Source: Shewanella sairae (GTDB lineage Bacteria > Pseudomonadota > Gammaproteobacteria > Enterobacterales > Shewanellaceae). From it: DNA of 64,000 nt. Location: assembly GCF_023283535.1 (NCBI RefSeq), contig NZ_JAKILT010000005.1:1-64000 (forward strand), written 5' to 3'. Position numbers and translations under genes: made by a program. The notes beneath the pieces were generated by a model, which worked only from the letters and a program-made list of their open reading frames with translations, was not told the origin of the DNA and did no database searches. Positions 49,645 through 60,670 of this stretch are shown piece after piece; position 1 is the first letter of the stretch, and every line of letters starts with the position of its first letter.

Positions 49645-50754
49645 CTATGGGATATGCTCTAACGCCAAATAATCATGCGATTGCATTTCAGTTAAGCGTG
49701 AACGACAGCGCCTAAACTCAAAGCTAAGCAAGCCTTGGGTATAGATACCTTCTAATGGCACCGCAGATGAAATGATGAGTTTTACATTACGCTCGTAAAA
49801 CTCATCCACCATAGCGAGGAAACGCCTAGCAATATCATCTCCGGTTAGATGATCGCCCATCTGCTCTACATTACTCAACAGTACGGTATGGTATAGCCGA
49901 GCCACTTCCATGTAGTCACGTTGGCTACGCGGACCATCACAAAGCGCCCTAAAATCGATAAGCAGAACACCTTGAGCCTGCTGGCGAATCGCTATACTAC
50001 GACCATCAACGGCAATCCCATCGGTTGAGACTTCAGACTCTGGTGCCAACTTCTGAAAATACTCTTGAAGGTTTTGCTCGGCTTTAGCATCCAGTGGCGA
50101 ATGAAAGATTTCAGCTTGCTCCAACGTTCTCAAGCGGTAATCAACCCCTGAATCAACATTTAAAATCTCACAATGCTTATTAATAGCCGCAATAGCAGGT
50201 AAAAAACGCGCACGCTGCAAACCGTTACGGTATAACTCATCCGGAATAATATTCGATGTTGCAACCAGTGCTACACCTTCTGCAAACAGAGACTCAAATA
50301 ACGTTCCGAGCAACATGGCGTCTGTGATGTCAGATACAAAAAACTCATCGAAACAAATCACTTGATATTGTGCCGCCATTTTTTTAGCGATGATGATTAG
50401 CGGATCTCTTTGGCCTTGCAGCTCCGCAAGATCAATATGTAGCTGATGCATAAAGCGATGAAAATGCGCCCGCAGCTTTTTATCGCCAGGCACAGCATCA
50501 AAAAATGTATCCATCAGATAGGTTTTGCCGCGACCAACGCCTCCCCACAAATACAAACCTTGTAGGGTTGGTTTATGTTTTTTACTAAACAATGAAAACA
50601 AGCCGCCACTTTTGGCTGGCTGAGAGTTCAACGCTAACAGCTCATCATAAACCCGCTGCAGTTGCTTGACGGCTTGCTCTTGCGCCGCATCATGTGAAAA
50701 ATCATCTCGCGTTAAGTCTTGTTGATAATGCTGCCATGGAGTTAATTGCGACAC
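49645..50754 (-). CDS. zapE: Cell division ATPase ZapE
   Basis: ZapE is an AFG1-type AAA+ ATPase that interacts with FtsZ during division under stress. The 369-residue protein has the Walker A GGVGRGKTYLMD near residue 72, Walker B VICFDEFFVSDI, and the conserved SNIIPDELYRNGLQRARFLPAI stretch. It is a single minus-strand gene between rplM and the divergent zapG-degQ-degS group, the usual order. Confidence 0.94.
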   Translation of the reverse strand: MSQLTPWQHYQQDLTRDDFSHDAAQEQAVKQLQRVYDELLALNSQPAKSGGLFSLFSKKHKPTLQGLYLWGGVGRGKTYLMDTFFDAVPGDKKLRAHFHRFMHQLHIDLAELQGQRDPLIIIAKKMAAQYQVICFDEFFVSDITDAMLLGTLFESLFAEGVALVATSNIIPDELYRNGLQRARFLPAIAAINKHCEILNVDSGVDYRLRTLEQAEIFHSPLDAKAEQNLQEYFQKLAPESEVSTDGIAVDGRSIAIRQQAQGVLLIDFRALCDGPRSQRDYMEVARLYHTVLLSNVEQMGDHLTGDDIARRFLAMVDEFYERNVKLIISSAVPLEGIYTQGLLSFEFRRCRSRLTEMQSHDYLALEHIP

Positions 50755-51168
50755 GTAAATACTTCTCTATTTGTAGGGTTCATCCAAATCAGCTACATCA
50801 ATAGCTGTCTGACATCTTATTTTTAAATGAGTGAAGAATACTATCACGCCAGAAAACAGCAATGCACCCTCACCACAGGAAGCACGTAGAGTCCAACAAT
50901 AAGTCATGCACGCGACTTCGTTACCTCTGACTGATAATTGGCACTATACGAGTGATATCAGTTTTTGGATGACTAATCCTTGGCTAAGCATTCTGACTAC
51001 GCACATGCCGACAATCAGCAATGAATATGACGACAGAGACATTGCGCATACAAATCGTCGCAATATGAGTACTTTGACGATTTATTTTGAACTAAACAGT
51101 ACCACGCTAGAAAACGGCGATGTATATTTGGCTCAATCAGCATCATATAAGTATATTTAGGAGTCTAT
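50755..51168. other. Divergent region between zapE and zapG
   Basis: This 414-bp gap must hold the promoters of zapE and zapG. An 84-codon open frame at 50906-51160 has no recognisable domain and no clear ribosome binding site, so I do not call it a gene. AGGAG at 51160-51164 is the ribosome binding site of zapG. Confidence 0.55.
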
Positions 51169-51525
51169 ATGGAGTGGGCATTAACTTTAGCCGCATTTAT
51201 CATTGGTGGCGTATTTGGCTACGTAAGCCATACTTTACTAGCTAAAAATAATCACCATAAAAGCAACAATGCACAGCTAGAGCAAACTCAACTAGAGCTT
51301 AGCCAGTATAAGCAAGAAGTCTCAGACCACTTTGATGACCAATACAAGCAGCTTGCAGAATTAACTGCACAGCTAAACAAAGTCAATCAGCAGTGGAATG
51401 CATCAGCGCCAGTATTCACATCACCGGTAACCGAAAAGCTGCTGCCAGAGCTTAAAGTACCACCTGTAAATAAAGTAAAGAAAGATGATAAAGTCATCGT
51501 AAGTCCTGAATCGGCAGCAGCCTAG
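51169..51525 (+). CDS. zapG: ZapG (YhcB, DUF1043) envelope protein
   Basis: The 118-residue protein has an N-terminal membrane span (WALTLAAFIIGGVFGYVSHTLL) followed by a coiled coil of Gln, Leu and Lys (QLEQTQLELSQYKQEVSDHF). Its length, layout and position ahead of degQ match E. coli YhcB, an inner-membrane protein linked to cell-wall growth and division. AGGAG precedes the ATG by 4 bp. It may be transcribed apart from degQ. Confidence 0.9.
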   Translation: MEWALTLAAFIIGGVFGYVSHTLLAKNNHHKSNNAQLEQTQLELSQYKQEVSDHFDDQYKQLAELTAQLNKVNQQWNASAPVFTSPVTEKLLPELKVPPVNKVKKDDKVIVSPESAAA

Positions 51526-51683
51526 AGGAAAAGTTAACCTTTATTAATAATGATGAACTTTTTAATAGTTACTTGAGTCCGAATTAATAATGAATGAAAT
51601 GCGCCTTAATGATGAGTGCCTAGCGCAGCGCTCATGTTATGGCGCTATTCAAATCAATTTTGAAGAATTGGAGTAATATATAA

Positions 51684-53039
51684 ATGAAGACAAAGTTATC
51701 TTTACTTTCAGCCGCATTATTAGGGGCAACACTTAGCATCACCCCAATCGTATCCCAAGCTGCAATTCCTTTGGCTGTTGATGGCCAAGAACTACCAAGC
51801 CTAGCGCCTATGCTGCAAAAAACCACACCAGCAGTGGTTGCTGTAGCTGTCTCAGGTACTCACGTATCCAAGCAAAAAGTGCCTGATGCATTTCGTTATT
51901 TTTTTGGCCCCAATGCTCCACGTGAGCAGGTTCAAGAACGCCCATTTAAAGGCCTAGGCTCAGGGGTTATTATTGATGCAGACGAAGGTTATATCGTCAC
52001 CAACAACCATGTGATTGAAGGTGCGGATGAAATTCTAATAGGCTTACACGACGGCCGTGAAATTGAAGCTAAATTGATTGGTGCTGATGCTGAATCTGAT
52101 ATTGCTTTACTACAAATAAAAGCTAAAAACCTCACAGCGCTTAAACGTGCAGATTCAGATGCATTGCAAGTCGGTGATTTTGCCGTAGCTATTGGTAATC
52201 CATTTGGCTTAGGTCAAACCGTGACCTCAGGTATTGTCAGCGCTATGGGCCGCAGCGGCCTAGGTATTGAGATGCTAGAGAACTTCATTCAAACCGACGC
52301 AGCAATCAATAGTGGTAACTCCGGCGGCGCTTTAGTCAACTTAAATGGCGAATTAATCGGTATTAACACCGCTATCGTGGCACCAGGTGGCGGTAATGTG
52401 GGGATTGGTTTTGCTATCCCAGCTAATATGGCCAACAACCTAGTACAACAAATTATTGAGCACGGCGAAGTACGCCGAGGTGTCTTAGGCGTAATGGGGC
52501 AAGACCTCACTAGTGAACTCGCCAAAGGGTTTGGTATTGAAACCCAACACGGTGGTTTTATTAACGAAGTTATGCCAGACAGCGCCGCCGATAAAGCAGG
52601 AATAAAGGTTGGTGATATTATTGTTAGCGTTAACGGACGCAGCATTAAGAGCTTCCAAGAATTACGAGCAAAAGTCGCTACCATGGGTGCAGGTTCTAAA
52701 GTCGAGTTTGGCCTTATCCGTGATGGGGATAAGGAAACCGTTACCGCGGTTTTAGGCGAGTCAACTCAGGCTGCTGAGGCCGCAGCAGGCTCGGTACACC
52801 CTATGTTGCAAGGCGCTAAACTAGAAACTGCAAACTCTTCAGGTGTTGCGATTACAGAAGTCGCCCAAGGTTCACCTGCAGCCATGAGCGGTTTAATAAA
52901 AGGAGACATCATCGTTGGTGTCAACCGCACTAAAGTTAGCAACCTAAAAGCGCTTAAATCTGCACTAGAAGATCAACAAGGTGCCGTTGCACTTAAAATC
53001 AAGCGCGACAAAACAAGTTTATACCTAATCTTGAGATAA
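51684..53039 (+). CDS. degQ: Periplasmic serine endoprotease DegQ/DegP-type
   Basis: This protease degrades or refolds misfolded envelope proteins. The 451-residue preprotein has a signal peptide (ending VSQAA), a trypsin-like domain with triad H109 (NNHVIEG), D139 (ESDIALL) and S213 (GNSGGAL), and two PDZ domains. The second PDZ ends near the C-terminus. The short loop (residues 64-86) before the triad is DegQ-like rather than the longer DegP LA loop. degS follows 143 bp downstream, the order seen in E. coli. Confidence 0.94.
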   Translation: MKTKLSLLSAALLGATLSITPIVSQAAIPLAVDGQELPSLAPMLQKTTPAVVAVAVSGTHVSKQKVPDAFRYFFGPNAPREQVQERPFKGLGSGVIIDADEGYIVTNNHVIEGADEILIGLHDGREIEAKLIGADAESDIALLQIKAKNLTALKRADSDALQVGDFAVAIGNPFGLGQTVTSGIVSAMGRSGLGIEMLENFIQTDAAINSGNSGGALVNLNGELIGINTAIVAPGGGNVGIGFAIPANMANNLVQQIIEHGEVRRGVLGVMGQDLTSELAKGFGIETQHGGFINEVMPDSAADKAGIKVGDIIVSVNGRSIKSFQELRAKVATMGAGSKVEFGLIRDGDKETVTAVLGESTQAAEAAAGSVHPMLQGAKLETANSSGVAITEVAQGSPAAMSGLIKGDIIVGVNRTKVSNLKALKSALEDQQGAVALKIKRDKTSLYLILR

Positions 53040-53060
53040 AATTAGCTTCACATCTAACCT

Positions 53061-53092
53061 AACAGCCGAGCATTATTGCTCGGCTGTTTATT
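53061..53092 (+). terminator. Terminator after degQ
   Basis: An 11-bp stem AACAGCCGAGC / GCTCGGCTGTT with a 6-nt loop ends in a T-rich stretch 22 bp after the stop. Confidence 0.85.
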
Positions 53093-53182
53093 TTAATTAA
53101 AAATGCTTTCTTTAGCGTTCTCAGTACAAGTTAATACAAACATGTTAATATATTTCATCTTTTCAGCACTGACTTTCAGACA

Positions 53183-54265
53183 ATGATCATTAAAGACGCT
53201 CTTATCTATGTCGGTAAAGCCATTCTATTTGGCCTTATCATGGCTGCTGTTATTATTTTCATTTTGCCACTCATAACAGGGCAAAGCCTGACAAATGGCA
53301 TTACAGAACGGGTGTCATCGAGTAATAGCGAACTCTCTTTTTCCAAGGCTGTACGCCGCGCTGCACCAGCGGTTGTTAATATTTATAGTCTAAGCATCGA
53401 CCAATCCAAGCCATTAAACCCAGGTTCACTGCAAGGACTGGGCTCTGGCGTTATTATGAGTAAAGAAGGCTACATTCTTACTAACTATCATGTAATTAAA
53501 AGAGCTGACGAGATTGTTGTAGCATTACAGGACGGACGTAAATTTACCTCAGAAGTTGTCGGCTCTGATCCAGAGACTGATTTAGCGGTTTTAAAAGTCG
53601 AAGGTGACAACCTACCTGTTGTGCCATTGAATTTGAATATTCCAGCTCGAGTGGGTGATGTGGTACTCGCAATCGGTAACCCATATAACCTCGGACAAAC
53701 AATTACCCAAGGTATTATCAGTGCAACCGGCCGCAACGGCTTAAGCTCTGGTTACTTAGACTTCTTGCAGACTGATGCAGCCATTAACGCAGGAAACTCT
53801 GGCGGAGCATTAATTGATACTACAGGCCAGTTAATCGGTATCAACACCGCAGCATTCCAAATTGGTGGTGAAGGCGGTGGCCACGGCATTAACTTTGCGA
53901 TCCCTATAAAGCTAGCCCACAGCATTATGGGCAAGCTGATTAAAAATGGACGGGTGATTCGTGGTGCACTTGGCATTGGTGGTGATGCAGTTGGCCCTGT
54001 AATGGCGCAGATCCTAAATATACCTGACTTAACAGGTGTAATGATCACCGAAATAGACCCGAATGGACCCGCCGCAAAAGCTAAGCTTCGTCCACGTGAT
54101 GTGATAACTAAGTTTGAAGGTGAATCGATTCCAGGGGTAGAAATGCTCATGGACAGAATTGCTGAAACACCGCCAGGAAAACAAGTCATGATGACGGTTA
54201 TTCGTGAAGGTAAATCCTACGAAGTACCTGTCGTAATAGCTGAGAAACCTGTACATAATAATTAG
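53183..54265 (+). CDS. degS: Inner-membrane serine protease DegS
   Basis: DegS makes the first cut in RseA to release sigma-E when outer-membrane proteins misfold. The 360-residue protein has a membrane anchor (AILFGLIMAAVIIFILPLI) instead of a cleavable signal. The trypsin-like domain has H103 (TNYHVI), D133 (ETDLAVL) and S206 (GNSGGAL), followed by one PDZ domain (TGVMITEIDPNGPA). The single PDZ and the anchor separate it from degQ just upstream. Confidence 0.95.
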   Translation: MIIKDALIYVGKAILFGLIMAAVIIFILPLITGQSLTNGITERVSSSNSELSFSKAVRRAAPAVVNIYSLSIDQSKPLNPGSLQGLGSGVIMSKEGYILTNYHVIKRADEIVVALQDGRKFTSEVVGSDPETDLAVLKVEGDNLPVVPLNLNIPARVGDVVLAIGNPYNLGQTITQGIISATGRNGLSSGYLDFLQTDAAINAGNSGGALIDTTGQLIGINTAAFQIGGEGGGHGINFAIPIKLAHSIMGKLIKNGRVIRGALGIGGDAVGPVMAQILNIPDLTGVMITEIDPNGPAAKAKLRPRDVITKFEGESIPGVEMLMDRIAETPPGKQVMMTVIREGKSYEVPVVIAEKPVHNN

Positions 54266-54287
54266 GTTCTAGCAAATCATAAAACAC

Positions 54288-54323
54288 AAAAAGGCAAAAC
54301 AGTATTAGCTGTTTTGCCTTTTT
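54288..54323 (+). terminator. Terminator after degS
   Basis: A 15-bp stem AAAAAGGCAAAACAG / CTGTTTTGCCTTTTT with a 6-nt loop, 22 bp after the degS stop. Confidence 0.88.
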
Positions 54324-54450
54324 CATTTCATACGGGCTATGTTGTTTAACTGACCTTATCTAGCATGGCTTCAGCCTCGCTTTACCGTCTTAACTTTACC
54401 GCCTCAGTATCCCTGCTTTTCCTAATACCTAGAACCTTTCTATACCTATC

Positions 54451-54615
54451 CTAGGACCTGTGACGTTGCTTAAACAGGCCAATCCAAAACCCTAGTTCAA
54501 AAAGCATACCTAAAATAACCAGACCGCTAGCGCCTTTCGCCATTCCCGCCGCATAACACCCAATTGCAGCACAAATTAATGCGGCTAAGATAGCGACTCT
54601 CATCCATAAGCTCAT
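54451..54615 (-). CDS. 54-residue membrane protein
   Basis: This short gene encodes a 54-residue protein with two hydrophobic segments: VAILAALICAAIGCYAAGMA and GLVILGMLFELGFWIGLF, ending in a basic tail (KQRHRS). GGAG lies 6 nt before the ATG, and the composition is that of a real membrane protein rather than chance. No other gene covers it. It lies between degS and murA. I do not recognise the family. Confidence 0.65.
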   Translation of the reverse strand: MSLWMRVAILAALICAAIGCYAAGMAKGASGLVILGMLFELGFWIGLFKQRHRS

Positions 54616-54720
54616 AATGATCTCCGTTACGGCTTTTAATACAGCCTAACTCTATACATAAGCCAACCCTAACAAACCAATGGCGTTCACTCATCTATTT
54701 AAGATTAAACTTTATTCACT

Positions 54721-54736
54721 AATACCAATCAGTATA
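54721..54736. repeat. Dispersed element TATACTGATTGGTAT, copy 3 (inverted)
   Basis: AATACCAATCAGTATA is the reverse complement of the copies at 36961 and 48327. It lies between the 54-residue gene and the murA terminator. Confidence 0.7.
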
Positions 54737-54765
54737 AAGTATGGATTATTTTTGTTTTCGCCATA

Positions 54766-54801
54766 AAAAAGCCACTTAAGTGTTAACTTAAATGGCTTTT
54801 T
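54766..54801 (-). terminator. Terminator after murA
   Basis: A 15-bp stem AAAAAGCCACTTAAG / CTTAAATGGCTTTTT (one mismatch) with a 6-nt loop is 17 bp past the murA stop; T run on the minus strand. Confidence 0.85.
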
Positions 54802-54817
54802 AGAACTAGCTTAAAGA

Positions 54818-56089
<1,272 letters not shown>

Positions 56090-56101
56090 CTAAATCCGCA
56101 A

Positions 56102-56353
56102 TTACATATTAAAGACTTTTTCACGCTTCCATTGTGTTGGCGTGAATGCATTAATAGTAATAGCGTGTAACTCACCACTGGTAATGTGAGCCATTAATGG
56201 GCCGTAAATGGTCTGTTGTTGCTTAACGCGTCCCATGCCGTCAAAACAGTCACCTACAGCAATAATTTTATAGTGAGTTCCTTCTTGAGTTACTTTAACT
56301 TCCTCTAAAGAAAGGGCTTCTAAAAGGATGGTTTCAATTTCTTTACATTCCAT
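56102..56353 (-). CDS. ibaG: BolA-family iron-metabolism protein IbaG
   Basis: IbaG is a small BolA protein that works with monothiol glutaredoxin in iron-sulphur handling. The 83-residue protein has the family block VGDCFDGMGRVKQQQTIYGPLM, with the ligand Cys and His regions, and ends HAITINAFTPTQW. AGGTGA precedes the ATG at 56353, which I prefer over 56383. It lies between mlaB and murA, as in E. coli (yrbA). Confidence 0.93.
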   Translation of the reverse strand: MECKEIETILLEALSLEEVKVTQEGTHYKIIAVGDCFDGMGRVKQQQTIYGPLMAHITSGELHAITINAFTPTQWKREKVFNM

Positions 56354-56366
56354 GGAACTATTCACC

Positions 56367-56660
56367 TTACTTAGCTTCTTCAACGAAGAAGTCGTTTAAA
56401 TCGTATAATATTATAAATTTCTTAAGCTGCTCTGAAGGTGAGACTAACTTAAGGCTCACGCCCTTGCTGGCAGCGATGCTGACTAACTCAAGCAAAAATG
56501 CCACACCGGCACTGTCACAATATTCAATACCTGACAGCTGCAAAAACACTGTGTCAGGATGAAAAATACTGCCGCGGCCACTCCATAGACTGCGCACTGC
56601 TTCTTGGTCTAAACGACCCGATACAGCACAAGTATTCCCTTGCTGGGTAAATTCGGTCAC
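56367..56660 (-). CDS. mlaB: Mla transport system STAS protein MlaB
   Basis: The 97-residue protein has a STAS fold, with VFLQLSGIEYCDSAGVAFLL, the conserved Ser-containing turn. MlaB binds MlaF and is needed for activity of the MlaFEDB complex that moves phospholipid between membranes. It follows mlaC with a one-base overlap and precedes ibaG by 13 bp. Confidence 0.92.
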   Translation of the reverse strand: MTEFTQQGNTCAVSGRLDQEAVRSLWSGRGSIFHPDTVFLQLSGIEYCDSAGVAFLLELVSIAASKGVSLKLVSPSEQLKKFIILYDLNDFFVEEAK

Positions 56661-57328
56661 TAGCTCTGCTTCTCTTTCGATTGCAGTTCAATGTGTTTTT
56701 GTGTGCGCTCATTCAGCATTTGAATCACTGGCTCAATACCTTGTTGACGTACAAGGTTAGTGATCTCTGATTGCTTTGATGACAACAAGCTAACGCCTTC
56801 AGCAATTAAGTCAAATGCTTTCCAAGTGCCATCTTTAAGGCGGCGTGCTTTAAACTGCAACTTAATTGCTGGTCGTCCTTGCTCGACAATTTGTACATTT
56901 ACGTTGACAAACTTTTCGCCAGCAAAGTCTTCAGGCTTGGCATATTCTACCGTTTGATCAGTGTACTCAGTAAAAGCTTGTGCATAAGTGGCAATCAGGT
57001 AGCCTCTAAATGCTTCAACGAAGCGATTACGCTGATCTTTAGTCGTATCGCGTAGGTACTGGCCTAACACTTTATAAGAAGCGTACTTATAATCGATGTA
57101 AGGCATCAGCTCTTCAGTAACAATGACTTTCAAATGATCAGGGTCTGCGGCAATTAACTTTTCATCTTGATGAAAACGCGCAAAGGTTTTATTCGCTACT
57201 TGCTCAACAAGGGTAAACGGATTGCTTTGATCTACCTTGGCATCTGCCGCTGTTTCAGCAGCCTGCGCCCCTATACTTAACAGTGCCATCATGGCTAGAA
57301 CAGCACTACGATAAAAACCTTTAAACAT
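56660..57328 (-). CDS. mlaC: Periplasmic phospholipid-binding protein MlaC
   Basis: MlaC shuttles phospholipid between MlaA at the outer membrane and the MlaD ring at the inner membrane. The 222-residue protein has a signal peptide (through SIGAQA) and the MlaC text EELMPYIDYKYASYKVLGQYL and FVEAFRGYLIATYAQAF. GGAG upstream supports the ATG at 57328; a TTG at 57343 would add five residues. It is next in line after mlaD. Confidence 0.95.
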   Translation of the reverse strand: MFKGFYRSAVLAMMALLSIGAQAAETAADAKVDQSNPFTLVEQVANKTFARFHQDEKLIAADPDHLKVIVTEELMPYIDYKYASYKVLGQYLRDTTKDQRNRFVEAFRGYLIATYAQAFTEYTDQTVEYAKPEDFAGEKFVNVNVQIVEQGRPAIKLQFKARRLKDGTWKAFDLIAEGVSLLSSKQSEITNLVRQQGIEPVIQMLNERTQKHIELQSKEKQS

Positions 57329-57360
57329 ATCTATATACTCCAACTACTCGTTCTAAAAGG

Positions 57361-57831
57361 TTAATCCTTTGAACCCATGCTATATAAGAACTGCCCAATC
57401 AACTCTTCCAATACCAAAGCTGAGTGGGTGTCGTGAATACTGTCGCCATCGGCTAACAGTTCGATATCATCATCCATAAAACCGGGAGTTAGCCCTAAAA
57501 ATTGCTCACCTAACAAGCCCGACGTCAAAATAGACAAGGTGCTGGTTTCAGGAAAATAGTGGTAACGCTTGTCCATCGCAATAGTGACGACGGGTACGAG
57601 TTTTTCAGGATCTAAGTTAATTTCGCTAACTCGACCAACTACCACGCCGCCGACTTTTACTGGCGATCGCACTTTTAGTCCGCCGATATTACTAAACTTT
57701 GCATACAGGGTATAACTGCTATCACCTGACTTAACTTCAACATTGGCAACGTTAAATACTAAAACCAAAAAGGCGGCTAACCCGGATAATAAAAATAGGC
57801 CAACTAGAATCTCAATTTTCCTTGTCAACAT
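57361..57831 (-). CDS. mlaD: MCE-domain protein MlaD
   Basis: MlaD forms a hexameric ring with the MlaE permease and binds phospholipid. The 156-residue protein has one N-terminal membrane span (ILVGLFLLSGLAAFLVLVFN) and an MCE domain with NIGGLKVRSPVKVGGVVVGRV. A C-terminal helical tail follows. It lies between mlaC and mlaE. Confidence 0.95.
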   Translation of the reverse strand: MLTRKIEILVGLFLLSGLAAFLVLVFNVANVEVKSGDSSYTLYAKFSNIGGLKVRSPVKVGGVVVGRVSEINLDPEKLVPVVTIAMDKRYHYFPETSTLSILTSGLLGEQFLGLTPGFMDDDIELLADGDSIHDTHSALVLEELIGQFLYSMGSKD

Positions 57832-57906
57832 AACTCATTTACCACTCTATTCAATAAATCTAAACAATAATTAACCAGCTGAACATAACCAACATCGCAG
57901 TGTTGA

Positions 57907-58692
57907 TTACTGACCAAACATCATTGCTGTAAGTAAAAAATCCAGTGCCAATACAGCAAGACTTGACTGCACTACAGTCTGTGTCGTCGCTCGGCTAATC
58001 CCTTCTGGATTTGGGATCACATGATAACCTCGATATAAGGCGATCCATGTAACCACAACGGCAAACAGTAAACTTTTAATGATGCAATTTACGATATCTT
58101 GGCGCCATTCTACCGAAGCTTGAAGAATCGACCAAAAACTGCCGCTATCAATGCCTTTCCACTCAACACCAACAATATGACCACCGTAAATCCCCACTGC
58201 GGTAAACATAAGTGCGAGCAAAGGTAAACTAATCACGCCAGCCCAAAAACGCGGCGCAATAATTTGCCGCAAAGGATCAATCGCCATCATCTCGAGGCTA
58301 GAGAGCTGCTCGGTGCTTTTCATTAATCCTAATTCAGCCGTTAATGCCGAACCCGCGCGCCCCGCAAATAATAGCGCCGTGACCACAGGGCCAAGCTCCC
58401 GCAACAAACTAAGGGCGACCATAGGACCAAGGCTTTCCTCGGTGCCGAAACCGACTAAGATATTATAGCCTTGCAGCGCTAAAACCATGCCGATGAATAA
58501 CCCAGAGACTAAAATAATCACCATCGACTGTACGCCAATCACGTACAATTGCTTCAGCAATAAAGGCGTACCTTTACGTATACGCGGACGATGGGCTACC
58601 GCCCCCCAAAGCATTAAGCCAGCTCTGCCTAGACCAACCACTAAATTAATAGCACCACTGCCTAGTCGAGCAACCTGATCAATCAAGCTCAC
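57907..58692 (-). CDS. mlaE: ABC phospholipid permease MlaE
   Basis: MlaE is the membrane permease of the MlaFEDB transporter. The protein (about 261 residues) has the permease block [19 protein letters not shown], then [20 protein letters not shown] and [15 protein letters not shown], which match E. coli MlaE. I chose the GTG at 58692, which lies after AAGGAA and matches the E. coli N-terminus; it overlaps the end of mlaF by 14 bp. A longer frame starts at 58755. Confidence 0.94.
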   Translation of the reverse strand: MSLIDQVARLGSGAINLVVGLGRAGLMLWGAVAHRPRIRKGTPLLLKQLYVIGVQSMVIILVSGLFIGMVLALQGYNILVGFGTEESLGPMVALSLLRELGPVVTALLFAGRAGSALTAELGLMKSTEQLSSLEMMAIDPLRQIIAPRFWAGVISLPLLALMFTAVGIYGGHIVGVEWKGIDSGSFWSILQASVEWRQDIVNCIIKSLLFAVVVTWIALYRGYHVIPNPEGISRATTQTVVQSSLAVLALDFLLTAMMFGQ

Positions 58693-59491
58693 GAAGTAAT
58701 TCCTTTTTATAATCGTCTGCCGGATAATGAAACGGTACAGGCCCATCAGGCTCACCGCCGATAAACTGTTTTAACTGCGGGTTATCAGCCAAGCGCAATT
58801 CTTCTGGTGTACCATGTGCAATGATTCGTTTATCCGCTAGCACATAGACATAATCTGCAATCCCCAATACTTCGGTCACATCATGAGAAACGACAACAGA
58901 AGTTAAATTAAGTGCATCTGATAATTCACGAATAAGCTTAACTAGTACCCCCATAGAGATAGGGTCTTGCCCCGTAAACGGCTCATCATATAGTACCATT
59001 TCCGGCTCTAAGGCTATCGCACGTGCCAATGCGGCTCTGCGCTGCATACCACCTGACAGCTCCGTAGGCATTAACTGGGCTGCGCCTCTCAGGCCTACTG
59101 CTTCAAGCTTCATCAATACGATTTTGCGAATAATCTCTTCAGGAAGCCCTGAATGTTCTCGAAGTGCAAAAGCCACATTATCGAATACATTCATGTCAGT
59201 AAAAAGCGCACCGCTTTGAAATAACATGCTCATACGTTTACGCAAGGCATAAAGCTCATTACGATTACATGTGTGTACATTTACGCCATCAAACAGCACG
59301 GTGCCGTTATCGGGGGTCAACTGACCACCAATTAACTTTAAGAGTGTGGTTTTTCCGATACCACTAGGCCCCATAATCGCTGTGACTTTCCCCTGTGGGA
59401 TCGACAAACTCACATCTTCATAGATGACGTGGTCGCCTCGACTAAAGGCCATATTGTGGATTTCAACCAATGTTTTTTGGTTATGAGCCAT
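58679..59491 (-). CDS. mlaF: Phospholipid ABC transporter ATPase MlaF
   Basis: MlaF is the ATPase of the Mla system. The 270-residue protein has Walker [12 protein letters not shown], the Q loop in [17 protein letters not shown], the ABC signature [14 protein letters not shown], Walker [14 protein letters not shown] and the switch His (VSHDVTE). The ATG at 59491 follows AGGG. It is the first gene of mlaFEDCB and diverges from yrbG. Confidence 0.96.
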   Translation of the reverse strand: MAHNQKTLVEIHNMAFSRGDHVIYEDVSLSIPQGKVTAIMGPSGIGKTTLLKLIGGQLTPDNGTVLFDGVNVHTCNRNELYALRKRMSMLFQSGALFTDMNVFDNVAFALREHSGLPEEIIRKIVLMKLEAVGLRGAAQLMPTELSGGMQRRAALARAIALEPEMVLYDEPFTGQDPISMGVLVKLIRELSDALNLTSVVVSHDVTEVLGIADYVYVLADKRIIAHGTPEELRLADNPQLKQFIGGEPDGPVPFHYPADDYKKELLRELD

Positions 59492-59667
59492 GCAAGTACC
59501 CTGCATTTAAAATAATGGAAACTTCCATTTTCCGTACCGGAAAGGGAGAAATTGTACGTAATTGACTTAAGAGGCACAACCAAATCAAGACTATCTCACC
59601 GCAATACTTTCATTTTTGTTCAATTACAGCGAAAATACGCCGCTATACCCACAAATACTAAGAATCG

Positions 59668-60627
59668 ATGTTATTTAATATTTTTCTGTTAGTCGCCGGT
59701 TTAGGTGCCCTAGTTTGGAGTGCCGATAAGTTTGTTTACGGCGCCGCTGCTTTCGCTCGCAACCTTGGTTTACCACCAATGTTAATCGGACTAACGATTG
59801 TTGCCATGGGTAGCTCAGCGCCAGAAATGTTTGTTGCGGCAACGGCATCGCTCGAAGGCATGACCGATACAGCAATAGGTAACGTTTTAGGCTCAAACAT
59901 TGCCAACATCACCTTAATTCTTGGTATTACAGCATTACTGGGTGCGATTTCAGTAAGCTCACAAACGCTCAAACGTGAAATCCCAATGATGTTAGTTGCC
60001 ACTTTAATTGTAGGTTACTTCCTCTATGATGGCTTTTTAACGCGTATTGAAGGTATTAGCCTATTAGTGCTATTCATTGCGCTAATGGGGTATCTTATTT
60101 GGCATGGGCTGCATAGTAAAAACCGTGACGCGTTAGCTGAAGAAGCAGAAAGCGAGGTCCCTGCTGATGTCGCGACCTCAAAAGCTATTTTCTGGCTTGT
60201 GGTCGGCATGGTACTCTTACCACTGTCTGCAGACTGGATGGTGCAAGGCGCGGTTGGTATTGCCAAAGCATACCACTTATCAGATTTAGTCATAGGCTTG
60301 ACGATTATTGCAGTAGGAACAAGCCTTCCAGAGCTAGCAGCATGTGTTGCCGGTGTCTTAAAAAAAGAAGACGATCTTGCTATCGGTAACATAGTTGGTT
60401 CAAACTTATTCAATATTCTAGCAGTACTTGCTATACCTGGAATCATAGCGCCTGGCGCAGTCGATGCAGCGGCGAGTACTCGAGACTTTTATATGGTGCT
60501 TGCCACAAGCAGTGCACTAGCAATACTGATCTTATTATCTGGTCGCGCTAGGCAGCTAAAACCCTGGCATGGCGTAGTATTACTTACAACATTTATTGCA
60601 TACCAAGCATTACTCTTCCTATCTTAG
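59668..60627 (+). CDS. yrbG: Calcium/sodium antiporter YrbG
   Basis: The 319-residue protein is a two-repeat Ca2+/cation antiporter with about ten membrane segments. The alpha-repeat motifs are GSSAPEMFVAATA in the first half and GTSLPELAACVAG in the second, each after a TIVAMG/TIIAVG type sequence. The central loop is acidic (LAEEAESEVPADV). E. coli yrbG likewise starts the kdsD-kdsC-lptCAB group. It is divergent from mlaF. Confidence 0.93.
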   Translation: MLFNIFLLVAGLGALVWSADKFVYGAAAFARNLGLPPMLIGLTIVAMGSSAPEMFVAATASLEGMTDTAIGNVLGSNIANITLILGITALLGAISVSSQTLKREIPMMLVATLIVGYFLYDGFLTRIEGISLLVLFIALMGYLIWHGLHSKNRDALAEEAESEVPADVATSKAIFWLVVGMVLLPLSADWMVQGAVGIAKAYHLSDLVIGLTIIAVGTSLPELAACVAGVLKKEDDLAIGNIVGSNLFNILAVLAIPGIIAPGAVDAAASTRDFYMVLATSSALAILILLSGRARQLKPWHGVVLLTTFIAYQALLFLS

Positions 60628-60670
60628 CAATGGGTGCAATACGTTAAGCAATTTAAAGAGAGAGCAAGAA

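Noticed and set aside
50906..51160. 84-codon open frame before zapG
   Set aside because: No domain, no ribosome binding site of note, and poor codon character; it lies in the divergent promoter region.
60024..60446. 140-codon minus-strand frame opposite yrbG
   Set aside because: It is antisense to the conserved antiporter and shows only reverse-codon composition, not a protein family.
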